From a virus: a stretch of DNA of 54,403 nucleotides. Where the stretch lies: the IMG/VR virus record IMGVR_UViG_3300013114_000124, positions 1-54,403 of that record; one strand, written 5' to 3'. The notes below the pieces were generated by a model, which was not told the DNA's origin, searched no databases, and worked only from the letters and a program-made list of their open reading frames with translations. The translations under genes were made by a program, and so were the position numbers. Positions 14,464-23,632 of the stretch are shown one piece after another; the first letter of the stretch is position 1, and every line of letters begins with the position of its first letter.

Positions 14464-15648
14464 ATGGCATTAAAAAGATTTTTAGTAGATATAGATTTAA
14501 ACAAGAATCAACTGCTTAACGCAGTATTGCAAAACTTAGCTACACCTCCATCTAACCCATCAGAAGCTCAGATGTATTACGATACAGCTGATGACACAGC
14601 TTATATATGGGATGGTACACAATGGTTAGATTTAGCTAAATTACAAAACGCATCTGAAGTACCTTTTACACCAACAGGTAACACAGTGTCAACTGACGTA
14701 CAAGCAGCTATAGAAGAGTTACAAACAGAGATAGACACTATTTCAGGTTTTTCAGGTAACACCAACCTTAGCAACACACCTACAGCTACTCAAGTAACAG
14801 TTGAATCAGACACAGGTAATAATACTGTAATAGCAGCAGCTACAAATTCTGATGCCGGTGTAATGTCAGCGTCAGACAAATCTAAACTAGACGGTATAGA
14901 AGCTTTAGCAGACGTTACAGACTCAACAAATGTAGATGCAGCAGGAGCGGTAATGAATTCAGATACTTCTACTTCAGCTATGAACTTTGTTATAGACGAG
15001 GACGACATGTCATCTAACACTAATACTAAGGTGCCTACACAACAGTCCGTAAAAGCTTATGTAGATAGTCAAGTTACAGGGTCGTTAGTGTTTATGGGGG
15101 ACTATAACGCGTCTACTAACACACCTGACTTAGAAAGTGGCTCAGGAGTTTCTGTAGGTGACACATACGTAGTCACTGTAGCAGGTAACTTTTTCACAGA
15201 GGCAGTACAAGTTGGTGATATGGTGATAGCCAAAGAAGCTTCAGCTAACACACTCGCTAAGTGGTCTGTAGTTAATAAGAACATACCTGACATAGTTGAC
15301 GCATCGACAACATCTAAAGGTATAATAGAGTTGGCTACACAAACAGAGGTTAATACAGGTACTGATGCTGATAGAGCTGTAACACCTGCAACATTAGCGG
15401 GAACACTTGGTGTAACAGGTTCTCTTTCAACAGTATTAACATATACAGAGTTAATAGGGGACAACTCCTCTACATCAATAGTAGTGACTCACAGTATTGG
15501 CAATCAGCATGTTCAGTCTCAAGTATTTGACGCTACTACAGGAGATAAAGTTATCTGTGAAATAGAAAATACAAGCACTAACACTACAACATTTAAGTTT
15601 AACGTAGCCCCAACTACAAATGAACTAAGAGTAGTTATACAAGGATAG
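14464..15648 (+). CDS. Tail fibre protein
   Basis: The 394-residue protein starts with a short virion-attachment domain (residues 1-60: FLVDIDLNKNQLLNAVLQNL; then the PSEAQMYYDTADDTAYIWDG and TQWLDL linker). A Thr/Ser-rich shaft follows, containing DAGVMSASDKSKLDGIEA, SVKAYVDSQV and ASTTSKGIIELATQTEVNTG; the last is the classic 'tS.GivelAT.aE...Gtd...avTpatl' fibre repeat. The C-terminus (about 310-394) is a tip domain like that of the previous gene (VVTHSIGNQHVQSQVFDATTG). Family and role are clear from these motifs; the receptor is unknown. Confidence 0.8.
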   Translation: MALKRFLVDIDLNKNQLLNAVLQNLATPPSNPSEAQMYYDTADDTAYIWDGTQWLDLAKLQNASEVPFTPTGNTVSTDVQAAIEELQTEIDTISGFSGNTNLSNTPTATQVTVESDTGNNTVIAAATNSDAGVMSASDKSKLDGIEALADVTDSTNVDAAGAVMNSDTSTSAMNFVIDEDDMSSNTNTKVPTQQSVKAYVDSQVTGSLVFMGDYNASTNTPDLESGSGVSVGDTYVVTVAGNFFTEAVQVGDMVIAKEASANTLAKWSVVNKNIPDIVDASTTSKGIIELATQTEVNTGTDADRAVTPATLAGTLGVTGSLSTVLTYTELIGDNSSTSIVVTHSIGNQHVQSQVFDATTGDKVICEIENTSTNTTTFKFNVAPTTNELRVVIQG

Positions 15649-15657
15649 TATTACAAT

Positions 15658-16767
15658 ATGGCGCAAGTAGAATGCAAAACGGACTTACTAGTAGAAGGAA
15701 AAGTTACAGCTGATTACGCTGTTTTTCCTGCTAACACAACACTACCTTCAACTTCTGCTGAAGCACTATATGCAACTTCAGGTAGTTTATATGTACAATC
15801 AGGTCAACACGTATATAATAGAGCTGATGAAGATGATAGTGGTAGTGGTAATGTGTATTCTTACAGTGGAGGTACAATACTAGGAGCTTTTTATGGGCCT
15901 AATGCAGCTAACTCAATTGGTGGCGTAGGATTAGAAGTGTACGGATATACTAAAACTGATAGTATAATATTAGATAACTTTGAAGAAGCTCAGTGTACTG
16001 CAGCAGGGCAAATCGTCTTTGATATTAATGACACAAATGCTCTACAATCAACAGGTAACTACAACACTAACCCTATAGGCTTATATGTGAACGATGGAGC
16101 TGCTTCAAATAATATAAAAAGAATATGGACTACCGATAACTTTACTAGCGTTGTTGATTTAACAACAGCTCAAACAATAACAGCTAACAAGACTTTTAGT
16201 GGGGCTGATTTACTTTTAAAGGATGACGACAATATTACACTTGGTACAGGTAAAGACACAAACATATTCCACGGTACTCAAGACTCTGATTTAGGCACTC
16301 ACTTTATGACCTCAAGTGGAGGATTCTATTTTAGAAAAGAAGGTACAGTAGCAGAGTTGCTTCATATAGATATATCTGACGGTGACATTAAAGCAACAAA
16401 CGATTTATACGCAAACGATTATTATGGTAATGATGATGTAACTAAAACAGATATACCTGAAAATGCAACTGTTATAAATTCAGTATCTTCAACAGGTAAT
16501 TATGCTGTTAAAGCAGGCAGACTTATTATATCAGATACTTACTTTGTAACCAATACAGGTCAAACAGGTTTTAAAACATTAGCAACACTACCTGTGGGTT
16601 CTAGACCTGATGCACCTAGACAAATAAGAGGTTATGAGGTTGAAAGTGGTGGGGTAGCTGATAACATAGTTTTAATATTATTAGATACAGATGGAACCTT
16701 AAAGACTACAGTAAAATCTGAAGCTTCATATTATTTTGACTATGAGTGTACATTAACACAACCGTAG
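15658..16767 (+). CDS. Tail fibre / spike protein
   Basis: This 369-residue protein is rich in Gly, Ser, Thr and Asn and almost wholly beta by pattern. Segments such as LLLKDDDNITLGTGKDTNIF and GDIKATNDLYANDYYGNDDV are typical of phage fibre shafts that describe trimeric beta-prism or beta-helix folds. The C-terminal 90 residues (YAVKAGRLIISDTYFVTNTG ... SYYFDYECTLTQP) look like a tip. It is 9 bp after the preceding fibre gene and is the last gene before the lysis module. A receptor-binding or shaft role is inferred from composition and position. Confidence 0.65.
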   Translation: MAQVECKTDLLVEGKVTADYAVFPANTTLPSTSAEALYATSGSLYVQSGQHVYNRADEDDSGSGNVYSYSGGTILGAFYGPNAANSIGGVGLEVYGYTKTDSIILDNFEEAQCTAAGQIVFDINDTNALQSTGNYNTNPIGLYVNDGAASNNIKRIWTTDNFTSVVDLTTAQTITANKTFSGADLLLKDDDNITLGTGKDTNIFHGTQDSDLGTHFMTSSGGFYFRKEGTVAELLHIDISDGDIKATNDLYANDYYGNDDVTKTDIPENATVINSVSSTGNYAVKAGRLIISDTYFVTNTGQTGFKTLATLPVGSRPDAPRQIRGYEVESGGVADNIVLILLDTDGTLKTTVKSEASYYFDYECTLTQP

Positions 16768-16790
16768 TTTTTTTATAACCTAATTATTAG

Positions 16791-16798
16791 TAACTTTG
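16791..16798 (+). promoter_or_regulatory. -7 element before the lysis module
   Basis: TAACTTTG at 16791-16798 lies 45 bp before the holin start; the -33 region is T-rich but has no clear TTG. Confidence 0.45.
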
Positions 16799-16842
16799 TA
16801 TAAACACTATTATTCATAACTATAAGCAAAAAAAAAGTAAAA

Positions 16843-17343
16843 ATGAAATCAGTAACATTCTTTTTTAAGAAAATAACCCTAGCTAAGGCCATACTCCTTA
16901 CGCTTAGTCCTGTAATAGCTATAATAGTGAATATGAAAACAATGTTAATCGCCCTAGGGTTTATAATCTTTATAGATATGTTGACGGGAATAAGAAAAGG
17001 TTTACACAAAAAAGGTATACCATTTAACCCTATAAAACCTATCTTTTGGAAGAATGTTCAATCAGCAGGTCTAAGGTCTACATGGAGAAAGACTTATGAG
17101 TACGCTATAGGAATAATCGTATTCGCCGTTCTAGACGGAATGGTTTTAGGTAACATTGAAGTAGCTTTATTTCAAAAAACATACTCACTAACCCAAATAG
17201 CAGTAGCAGTGGCCTGTATAATAGAGGCGTACAGTATACACGAAAATATGGAAGCCGTTAGCGGTAACAACTTATTCAAAATATTACTAAAAGGTTTTCC
17301 TGATAAATTCAGCAAAATTTTTAAGGTGATAAGTGGAAAATGA
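16843..17343 (+). CDS. Phage holin family protein
   Basis: The 166-residue protein has hydrophobic segments at about residues 12-30 (AILLTLSPVIAIIVNM), 30-48 (LIALGFIIFIDMLTGIRKG), 85-105 (YAIGIIVFAVLDGMVLG) and 120-138 (TQIAVAVACIIEAYSIHENM). The second, 'FIIFIDMLTGIRKGLHKKG', is the hallmark of the Bacteroidetes phage holin family 4-type proteins ('..D..tGi..a...g..'). It forms the inner-membrane lesion at lysis. The start of the next gene overlaps its stop by 4 bp (ATGA), and three other lysis-type genes follow. Confidence 0.75.
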   Translation: MKSVTFFFKKITLAKAILLTLSPVIAIIVNMKTMLIALGFIIFIDMLTGIRKGLHKKGIPFNPIKPIFWKNVQSAGLRSTWRKTYEYAIGIIVFAVLDGMVLGNIEVALFQKTYSLTQIAVAVACIIEAYSIHENMEAVSGNNLFKILLKGFPDKFSKIFKVISGK

Positions 17344-17759
17344 AAATATTAGTAGAGAGGTACAGTTACGGAGAAAAGCAAACAATAGGTAGGTTATACT
17401 TGTTGAACCGTCACGAGGAGGTGGTAGAGCAATTTTGGTCTTTAGAGCTACCTTGGAAGGATAACGAAAGAAGAGTGTCTTGTATACCTGAAGGTAAGTA
17501 CATAGGTAAGAGACATGAGAGCGTAAAACACGGAGACTCTATTTGGATACAAGATGTACCTGATAGAAGTGAAATATTAATACATAAAGGTAACTACTAT
17601 ACAGATATATTAGGTTGTATCTTGATAGGTAGTGATTTGTACGACATAAATAAAGATGGGTTACTAGACGTAACTAATAGCCGTAATAGTATATATAGAC
17701 TTATGAAAGCTATAGTATTTAAAAAAGGTAGTATAGAAATAGAGGTAAAAAAGATATGA
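17340..17759 (+). CDS. DUF5675 family protein, probable lysis enzyme
   Basis: The 139-residue protein contains the DUF5675 pattern in order: SLELPWKDNERRVSCIPEGK, then HGDSIWIQDVPDRSEILIHK, then GNYYTDILGCILIG and a DINKDGLLDVTNS stretch. The motif pair 'R..ILiH.gN...dt.GCi..G' resembles the catalytic His/Cys arrangement of L,D-transpeptidase-like folds, but the activity of the family is not established as far as I know. It sits between two holin-like genes with ATGA overlaps at both ends, so a cell-wall role at lysis is likely. Confidence 0.75.
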   Translation: MKILVERYSYGEKQTIGRLYLLNRHEEVVEQFWSLELPWKDNERRVSCIPEGKYIGKRHESVKHGDSIWIQDVPDRSEILIHKGNYYTDILGCILIGSDLYDINKDGLLDVTNSRNSIYRLMKAIVFKKGSIEIEVKKI

Positions 17760-18064
17760 TAAGAGGCTATATAAAAACAATGGGGTATCTATTCGTACAG
17801 CCTTCAGTAATATCTTACGATAAGCAGAAGCATTGTGCTTTAGCAGTATTCCTGACTATAATTACATACTTCCCTGTATTAGAAGAGTCTGCCAATATAT
17901 TTATTTCATCTGCAGTCTCTTTTGCTTCAGTAAGTTTAATATCTTGGGGAATAGAGTTCTATCAAAAATGGTTTACAACAAACAGACACTTTGATAAGTT
18001 GGATGCTATTTACATGCAGATAACCAATGTAACATTAATATTGTTATATATAATTATATATTAA
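17756..18064 (+). CDS. Small membrane protein of the lysis module
   Basis: The 102-residue protein has three hydrophobic segments: about residues 29-42 (ALAVFLTIITYFPV), 48-68 (IFISSAVSFASVSLISWGIE) and 85-102. Between them lie a DKQKH motif at residues 22-26 and a DKLDAIY motif near residue 79. Polar Asp/His residues near the membrane edge recall small Bacteroidetes phage membrane proteins of the 'DK..H ... E.yq......D..D......g' type. The start overlaps the DUF5675 gene by 4 bp. A spanin-like or holin-accessory function is inferred from context only. Confidence 0.55.
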   Translation: MIRGYIKTMGYLFVQPSVISYDKQKHCALAVFLTIITYFPVLEESANIFISSAVSFASVSLISWGIEFYQKWFTTNRHFDKLDAIYMQITNVTLILLYIIIY

Positions 18065-18065
18065 G

Positions 18066-18530
18066 ATGAGTAATAATCCAAAATTAAAGAAGAACGGAGG
18101 TAAAGGAACTGCTGTAGGCAATTTCTTAAGAAGTATAAACTTTGGTAAAGTAACTGAAGTCGTAGGAAGTGTCCTAAGTGGAGACATTAAATCAGCTGTA
18201 CAAATATTAAGAGATAGTAAAGAGCTCTCCGCAGAACAATTCCAAATTGCCCTAAAAGAGCTTGAGATGGATACTATAGAGATGCAGGAGATAACGAAGA
18301 GGCTACAAAGTGATAACGAACATGATATCACAAGGTTGGTCAGGCCTGTTACTTACGGATTGATGTTCTTTTTGTTTATAGTAGTAGTTATATTAGATGG
18401 TAATATAGGAGAATTTGAAATAAAGGATGCATACGTACCAGTGATAGAATCACTATTCACAACAATGACTGTCTTCTACTTTGGCTCAAGAGGACTTGAA
18501 AAGATGGTTAAGACATTTAAAAGAAAATAA
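18066..18530 (+). CDS. 3TM-type holin (GTA-holin-like)
   Basis: The 154-residue protein has a soluble helical N-terminal half (GKVTEVVGSVLSGDIKSAVQ; SAEQFQIALKELEMDTIEMQ) and a membrane C-terminal half. The signature RPVTYGLMFFLFIVVVILDG at residues about 92-111 and SLFTTMTVFYFGSRGLEK at 131-148 fits the 'holin of 3TMs' family from gene-transfer agents and phages. It would act as holin or as a tail-length-independent lysis helper. It follows the previous gene by one base and closes the four-gene lysis set; having two holin-like proteins suggests a holin/antiholin pair. Confidence 0.75.
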   Translation: MSNNPKLKKNGGKGTAVGNFLRSINFGKVTEVVGSVLSGDIKSAVQILRDSKELSAEQFQIALKELEMDTIEMQEITKRLQSDNEHDITRLVRPVTYGLMFFLFIVVVILDGNIGEFEIKDAYVPVIESLFTTMTVFYFGSRGLEKMVKTFKRK

Positions 18531-18535
18531 TAGTA

Positions 18536-19810
18536 ATGGCAAAAATAGACAACGACACAGCTTACATACTAGATTTACAAATAGACCCTAACGACACCGT
18601 AATAGGCTCAGACGCAAATGCTGCAGGCAGAACAAAGCAATATAGTTTTGGTCAAATAGCAGCTTTCTTACAAACATCTCCTGACGTAGCGCCTGGTCTA
18701 CAAACAGTAGTGGACATAGAGAATACAACTACTAGAGACATAGAGTTTTTAAGTGACGCAAAGTTACTCATAACAGACCAAGTTTCTTACTCCCCTATAT
18801 TAGGAGCGAAGATGGAAATGACTCTCACTGACACTAGTACAAGTAGTCTTTACGGCTCTTTAAAATACATAAAAAAATCAAACGGCACAGGTTCAGAAAC
18901 ATCGGTAGCTAGTTATAACTACATAGAAAATAACGGAGATGTTGACTACGGTTTTCTAAGAGGAGGGTGGAATCACACAAGGGACACAAAAACAGGTGTA
19001 CCTCATCAAATGGTATCAGGAGAAAACCTAATTCAGTTTAGAAACTCTAATACTTCAGGAACCGGAGTAGTAAGTTTATTATCGGGTCTAGAAAACACCG
19101 TATCCCTTCAAAACTACGGGTTCAACGGAACTTTACAAAACGTTCTAGGATGTAGAAGTCAAGTCCAAGCTGACGTACCTGACGCAACAATAGAGGATGT
19201 GTTTGTTATGCTGTCTGAATTAGATATATCTAATGGAACTACAATAAACCATTGGGTAGGTATTCAGATAGATGTTACTCAAACACAAGGAGAAGGACAA
19301 ATCTTGGGCGGCTCTTTCTTAGAGATAGCACAAGGTATAGATGAGGACATGGCTAGAACAAACGGCATTAAAGCTATAAACAGTTTAGTAGATATACCTT
19401 CTTTCTTCTTAGGAGACATAGAATTAGGAGACGGAGTATACTCAGCCGCTTTAAGAAACGGAGAGAACCAAACATCAGATATAATAGTAGAAACACCAAA
19501 AGTATCAGGTGTACTAGCTTTAAATCCTATACTAGAAGAAGACACTAACGTTACAGGAACAAAAGATATAGATTGGGATAAAGATACATTTAACCTTACT
19601 TTAACAGGCAACACAACCCTTACTCAGTCTAATTTACCTGAAACAAATATAACTAAGACAATAACTATCTACACAACAGGTAACTTCGACTTAACACTAC
19701 CTGCAAGTTGGGATAGGGTGCAGGGTTCTTATGACTCTGATTCAGATAATCAAATAGTTGTAGAATACATAAGCCCTGGCAATTATTGGGTTAGCATATC
19801 AAATATATAA
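18536..19810 (+). CDS. Virion structural protein, fibre-like
   Basis: This 424-residue protein opens with a short repeat-like region (MAKIDNDTAYILDLQIDPND; GSDANAAGRTKQYSFGQIAA) similar in style to the fibre protein at 13690 (VVGSDFDNFGVTRNYGLGGI). That is a likely virion-attachment domain. The body is Gly/Asn/Thr-rich beta structure, ending FDLTLPASWDRVQGSYDSDS and NYWVSISNI. No enzyme motif is seen. It lies between the lysis and packaging genes, 5 bp after the holin. A tail fibre or spike role is inferred from the shared N-terminal pattern. Confidence 0.6.
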   Translation: MAKIDNDTAYILDLQIDPNDTVIGSDANAAGRTKQYSFGQIAAFLQTSPDVAPGLQTVVDIENTTTRDIEFLSDAKLLITDQVSYSPILGAKMEMTLTDTSTSSLYGSLKYIKKSNGTGSETSVASYNYIENNGDVDYGFLRGGWNHTRDTKTGVPHQMVSGENLIQFRNSNTSGTGVVSLLSGLENTVSLQNYGFNGTLQNVLGCRSQVQADVPDATIEDVFVMLSELDISNGTTINHWVGIQIDVTQTQGEGQILGGSFLEIAQGIDEDMARTNGIKAINSLVDIPSFFLGDIELGDGVYSAALRNGENQTSDIIVETPKVSGVLALNPILEEDTNVTGTKDIDWDKDTFNLTLTGNTTLTQSNLPETNITKTITIYTTGNFDLTLPASWDRVQGSYDSDSDNQIVVEYISPGNYWVSISNI

Positions 19811-19812
19811 TT

Positions 19813-20112
19813 ATGGCAGGTAAAAAAAATTTTTTCAAACCTATCGTAGAAGAGAATGTTTTAGTAGCTTTCAATGTTAGTGTAACAGTTTACCCTGACG
19901 CTTGTACTTTCGTAGACGGTAACGCCTACCCTCCTTACTTTATCACATTTTATCACAACGGAGCAGGCGCAACGCCTACAATAGGTGACACAGTGTATAC
20001 AGATGCAGAAGGAACTACAGTAACCCCACCTAACGGGTACTATGTAGAAGCCACACTAACTAAATTAGCTATAGGCGCAGGCGGAGTAGTAGTTGACCCA
20101 GGTTGTAGGTAA
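19813..20112 (+). CDS. Small protein with a 'YYHDG' C-terminal domain
   Basis: The 99-residue protein carries a compact beta domain with the pattern FYHNGAGATPTIGDTVYTDA, then PPNGYYVEATLTKL and a terminal GGVVVDPGC. The same pattern (TYYHDGAFFSPGIGDKVYID ... VTDVFIC) ends the giant stabilization protein at 31249-35349. Two conserved cysteines, one before and one at the end of the domain, could form a disulfide. It follows the fibre-like gene by 2 bp. This is probably an exchangeable surface-exposed virion domain; its ligand is unknown. Confidence 0.55.
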   Translation: MAGKKNFFKPIVEENVLVAFNVSVTVYPDACTFVDGNAYPPYFITFYHNGAGATPTIGDTVYTDAEGTTVTPPNGYYVEATLTKLAIGAGGVVVDPGCR

Positions 20113-20135
20113 ATTACAGGTACAGTAAATTTTAT

Positions 20136-20143
20136 TATATTTG
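20136..20143 (+). promoter_or_regulatory. Promoter element of the packaging operon
   Basis: TATATTTG at 20136-20143, with a TTA at 20114-20116 about 19 bp upstream, 28 bp before the next ATG. Confidence 0.55.
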
Positions 20144-20171
20144 TAATAAATCTAATTTAATTTAATTAAAA

Positions 20172-20402
20172 ATGAAAGGGAGCATAAGAAAAATTATAGT
20201 TGGTGACAGCTATAACTTCAACATCAAGTACTTAAAAGGCACAGAATACAGAGTAGGCCCTAGAAAGTGCACAATTACAGATTTTATTACTAACGAGGAC
20301 GAGTCAATCGATATCTATGTTACAGATGGTACTTCCGTATTTATTTGGAAGACTATCATAAGTAAACCATTAGAGATTGAGTACGACGTAAACTTTGAGT
20401 AA
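20172..20402 (+). CDS. Unknown small protein, 76 aa
   Basis: The first gene of the packaging operon encodes a 76-residue, beta-rich soluble protein (MKGSIRKIIVGDSYNFNIKY; DGTSVFIWKTIISKPLEIEY). Its stop codon is one base before the ATG of the GroES-like gene, so the two are translated in series. The size and pattern would fit a small barrel or SH3-like fold. No family is recognised. Its tight link to the GroES-like and terminase genes suggests an assembly or packaging role. Confidence 0.55.
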   Translation: MKGSIRKIIVGDSYNFNIKYLKGTEYRVGPRKCTITDFITNEDESIDIYVTDGTSVFIWKTIISKPLEIEYDVNFE

Positions 20403-20403
20403 T

Positions 20404-20982
20404 ATGAAATCTAGTTACTATTTTATAGTAGAGGTAGAGAAAGATTATAACAACTACGAGACTCTACCTAACGGTTTAAAAATTATGACTAATAACTCTA
20501 TAGAAACTGTAGAGGCTATTAACAGAGTAGGTACTATAATATCAGCACCCAAAGGCACAATAGCTGACAAAGGGGACAAGCTACTTTTTCACCACAATAT
20601 ATGTAGGAGAGAACACGGATTCAAAGGAGCTAAAAGGCTAAGCCCTTTTCAAGTAACTAAGAATATCTTCTTTGTACCTATAATGGAATCTTACATGATA
20701 GACAAAGGTAATGGTTGGCAATCAGTAGACCCATATGTATTTCTACTACCGATAAAAGAAGAACCTAAAGTATTAGCTAATGGCCTAAAGATTGTAGCTA
20801 AAGACCACAAAGGTATGAACGAATACTCGGGTATAGTAGCTTACGGAAATAAAGCTTTAGAGCAACAAGGGATAAAAGAAGGAGATGTAGTAGGTTTTAC
20901 AGAGTACTCTCAACATGAGTATGAACTTGACGGAAAGATATACTACAGAATGACTACTAATGATATAACATGTAAATATTAA
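20404..20982 (+). CDS. Tandem GroES-like (chaperonin-10 fold) protein
   Basis: ATG at 20404 is preferred over the upstream TTG. The 192-residue protein has two consecutive segments that read like GroES. The second (residues about 107-192) runs DPYVFLLPIKEEPKVLANGL, then YSGIVAYGNK, IKEGDVVGFTEYSQHEYELD and YYRMTTNDITCKY. That is the order of GroES: N-terminal strand, mobile-loop region, 'G.V...G', 'v..GD.V.f..y', 'ee.....ilai'. The first half repeats it more loosely (YYFIVEVEKDYNNYETLPNG; NRVGTIISAPKGTIADKGDK). It is separate from the normal groES at 52056 and lies one base before the terminase gene. A dedicated cofactor for capsid folding is plausible. Confidence 0.65.
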   Translation: MKSSYYFIVEVEKDYNNYETLPNGLKIMTNNSIETVEAINRVGTIISAPKGTIADKGDKLLFHHNICRREHGFKGAKRLSPFQVTKNIFFVPIMESYMIDKGNGWQSVDPYVFLLPIKEEPKVLANGLKIVAKDHKGMNEYSGIVAYGNKALEQQGIKEGDVVGFTEYSQHEYELDGKIYYRMTTNDITCKY

Positions 20983-20983
20983 G

Positions 20984-23632
20984 ATGCAAGGATTATCTAG
21001 TGACATACAACAAGGATTAGACGTTATAATAGAAGGTCTTAACTATGAGTTTGAGGTTGACGCCATAGAACCTGATAAGATTAAGGCAACTATGGCATCT
21101 AAATTATCTTCATTTAAGATTGCTAAACAGTTGTTACTTAAGTGGTATAATAGCCCTAATTCACCTTCTCAGAGCAAATTCGAGAACTATGTGACGGATA
21201 TCATAGATTCAGGAGAAAAGTCTCTTAAAACGCTTAGAAAAGCTTTAAAAGCAAAAATAGACTACGACGAGCTAGAAGAACATAAACATAAGGCCGCAAT
21301 GGAGGCAAAATTGGTTATACTGAATAGTATTAACGAAATGGAGTCGTCTATAGTAGAATTAAAGGTTCAGCTAGACAGCGGTACAATTAACCTTAAAGAG
21401 TCAGAGTTTGACAGAGGTTGGGCAGAAAAGTACTCTTGCCAAGAGTTTTACCCTGAATCTAACTACTACAAAGATTGGTTAAATAAAGAAGATGACGCAG
21501 TTGTTATAGACCCTTTAGGTTCTAGGGGAGAGATAATAATTTTAGACGGACTTAAGGTACAACTACCAAAACCTCCTAAATCAAGCAAGGACATCTTATT
21601 CCACGATAAGAAGAAAGAAGACCAATTTTGGACAAGGCAAGAACCACCTAAAGGTTTAATACCCGATAACGCAGAGAGTTACACAGAGTATATACTAGAA
21701 GAGTTTAGAAGAAGGAGAGAAGGTGTTTGGTTTTATAACAGAGGTGAAAAGGTGTACCTACCAGGGGAGTACTACTTTTACTTACAATGGGGCAGAATAT
21801 TCGACGGAGGTATAAGACCACAATTTAGATACGCACAATTAGACATGTTCTATCACGCAAAAGCTTGTATGATAGATACACGTTGTCTAGGGCAAATATT
21901 CTTGAAGTCTAGACGTACAGGTTTTACGTATATATTAGTTGCTATCATCTTAGAGAGTGTAACATCTACACTTAACAGACACCACGGACTGACATCTATG
22001 ACAGAGGACGACGCTGAAAAAGCTTTTAGTAAACTGTCTTACATGTTCCAAGAGTTACCTTTCTTCTTTCAACCTATAGTAAAAGGTAAAGTAGACTCAC
22101 CTAAAAAGTTAGACTTCGGTAAACCTAGTAACGCAACTAAAAAGGCTAAGAAAGAAAAGGACACAACTACAGACGGATACTTAAACTCATCAGTTGACTT
22201 TGAAGCAACTAAAGTAAAAGCTTATGATGGTCAGTCTATGAAGATATACCTCGGAGACGAGAGTGCTAAGTGGGAGAGAGCGAGTTACATAGAACACTTG
22301 AATACACTTATGCCTACTGCCTTTCAGGGTGGTAGAGTTGTAGGTAAGATATTTTTAGGTTCTACAATGGGTAGACTAGATAAGGGTGGAGAAGATTTCA
22401 AAACCTTATACGTAAACTCTAAAGTTGTAGACAGAAGAGACTCAGGATTTACTCCTACAAAACTATACTCATACTTTCTACCTGCACACAAAAACTACGA
22501 AGCTTGTATAGATAAGTATGGCTTCTGTCACGAAAAGGCACCGAAAGAAAAGACTTACAATATCTTTGGTACACTGATAGAAAAAGGTTCTGTACAACAG
22601 ATACAAGAGTATTACGCAGACGCTAAGAAATCAGGAGAGGTAGCACTTAATGCAGCTTATAGAGCGTTCCCTATGACAGAGAACCACGCTATGAGAGATG
22701 AAGCTGAATCATGTGTATTCAACTTAGGCAAGATTACAGACCAACAAGATTATAACGACACACTAGAAGAACACGAACTTTATGTAAGAGGTAACTTTGA
22801 GTGGGTAAACGGAAGACATTCCTCAGTAGAGTTTTACCCTGACGAAAGAGGTAGGTTCAAAGTTTGTTGGATGCCATCAAGAGCTGACGGAACATATCAA
22901 CTCAGAAATAATGTTGTTAAAATAAGAGACGTTTGGTTCCCTAAGAACGACTACGGTTGTATAGGCGTTGACTGTTATGGTAGTTATACTAAAGGTGTAA
23001 ACAGACAGTCTAAAGGTGCCGCGCACGCATTTTCAAAAGCTAGCAACACTGTAGGAGCGCCTAGAGACCAATTTTTATTTGAATACATAGAAAAACCTGC
23101 AACACAAGATATATTTAACGACGATATAATAAAAGCAGCGTGGTTCTACGGAATACCAATACTAGCTGAGAACAACAGAAGAGATTTTGTTAGGTATATA
23201 TACTTAGACGGAACAGGAGGGTTCTCTATGAAGAGAGTTGATAAACTTGCATCAGAACTTCGAGGTGACGACGCCCTCTTAGGAGGACAGCCTATGACAG
23301 GTAAGGACATACTAGATTCTCACGAAAATGGTTTAAGGACTTATATCCAAAGAAGACTTGGCTATGCTAATGACACAGAAAGTATGAAGTTTAGACCTGA
23401 AGGAGAAATGGGAAAAATGCCTTTTGAAGAAACAATGAACGATTGGAAAAAGTTCGACCCAAACAACAGAACAGCTCATGACGCAACGATTTCATCGGGA
23501 TTGGCTATCATGGGATGCGCAAGGGAAAAGTATAAACCAACACGTAAAAAAAGAGACCCTAAAAAATTTGTACCTTTGTTGAAGAAGTATAACAACTCAG
23601 GACAATACGGCACTTTAATAAAAGGTAGATGA
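20984..23632 (+). CDS. terL: Terminase large subunit
   Basis: This 882-residue packaging motor has an N-terminal 300-residue helical region, then the ATPase. The Walker A-type loop is FLKSRRTGFTYILVA near residue 305 (variant P-loop of the RRTG type used by crAss-like and related terminases). Walker B is MKIYLGDES near 421. The C-terminal RNase H-like nuclease has acidic residues in YGCIGVDCYGSYTKG (about 661) and AHDATISSGL (about 832). It pumps DNA into the prohead and cuts the genome. It overlaps the portal gene by 4 bp (ATGA). Length exceeds the usual 500-650 residues because of the N-terminal extension. Confidence 0.9.
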   Translation: MQGLSSDIQQGLDVIIEGLNYEFEVDAIEPDKIKATMASKLSSFKIAKQLLLKWYNSPNSPSQSKFENYVTDIIDSGEKSLKTLRKALKAKIDYDELEEHKHKAAMEAKLVILNSINEMESSIVELKVQLDSGTINLKESEFDRGWAEKYSCQEFYPESNYYKDWLNKEDDAVVIDPLGSRGEIIILDGLKVQLPKPPKSSKDILFHDKKKEDQFWTRQEPPKGLIPDNAESYTEYILEEFRRRREGVWFYNRGEKVYLPGEYYFYLQWGRIFDGGIRPQFRYAQLDMFYHAKACMIDTRCLGQIFLKSRRTGFTYILVAIILESVTSTLNRHHGLTSMTEDDAEKAFSKLSYMFQELPFFFQPIVKGKVDSPKKLDFGKPSNATKKAKKEKDTTTDGYLNSSVDFEATKVKAYDGQSMKIYLGDESAKWERASYIEHLNTLMPTAFQGGRVVGKIFLGSTMGRLDKGGEDFKTLYVNSKVVDRRDSGFTPTKLYSYFLPAHKNYEACIDKYGFCHEKAPKEKTYNIFGTLIEKGSVQQIQEYYADAKKSGEVALNAAYRAFPMTENHAMRDEAESCVFNLGKITDQQDYNDTLEEHELYVRGNFEWVNGRHSSVEFYPDERGRFKVCWMPSRADGTYQLRNNVVKIRDVWFPKNDYGCIGVDCYGSYTKGVNRQSKGAAHAFSKASNTVGAPRDQFLFEYIEKPATQDIFNDDIIKAAWFYGIPILAENNRRDFVRYIYLDGTGGFSMKRVDKLASELRGDDALLGGQPMTGKDILDSHENGLRTYIQRRLGYANDTESMKFRPEGEMGKMPFEETMNDWKKFDPNNRTAHDATISSGLAIMGCAREKYKPTRKKRDPKKFVPLLKKYNNSGQYGTLIKGR

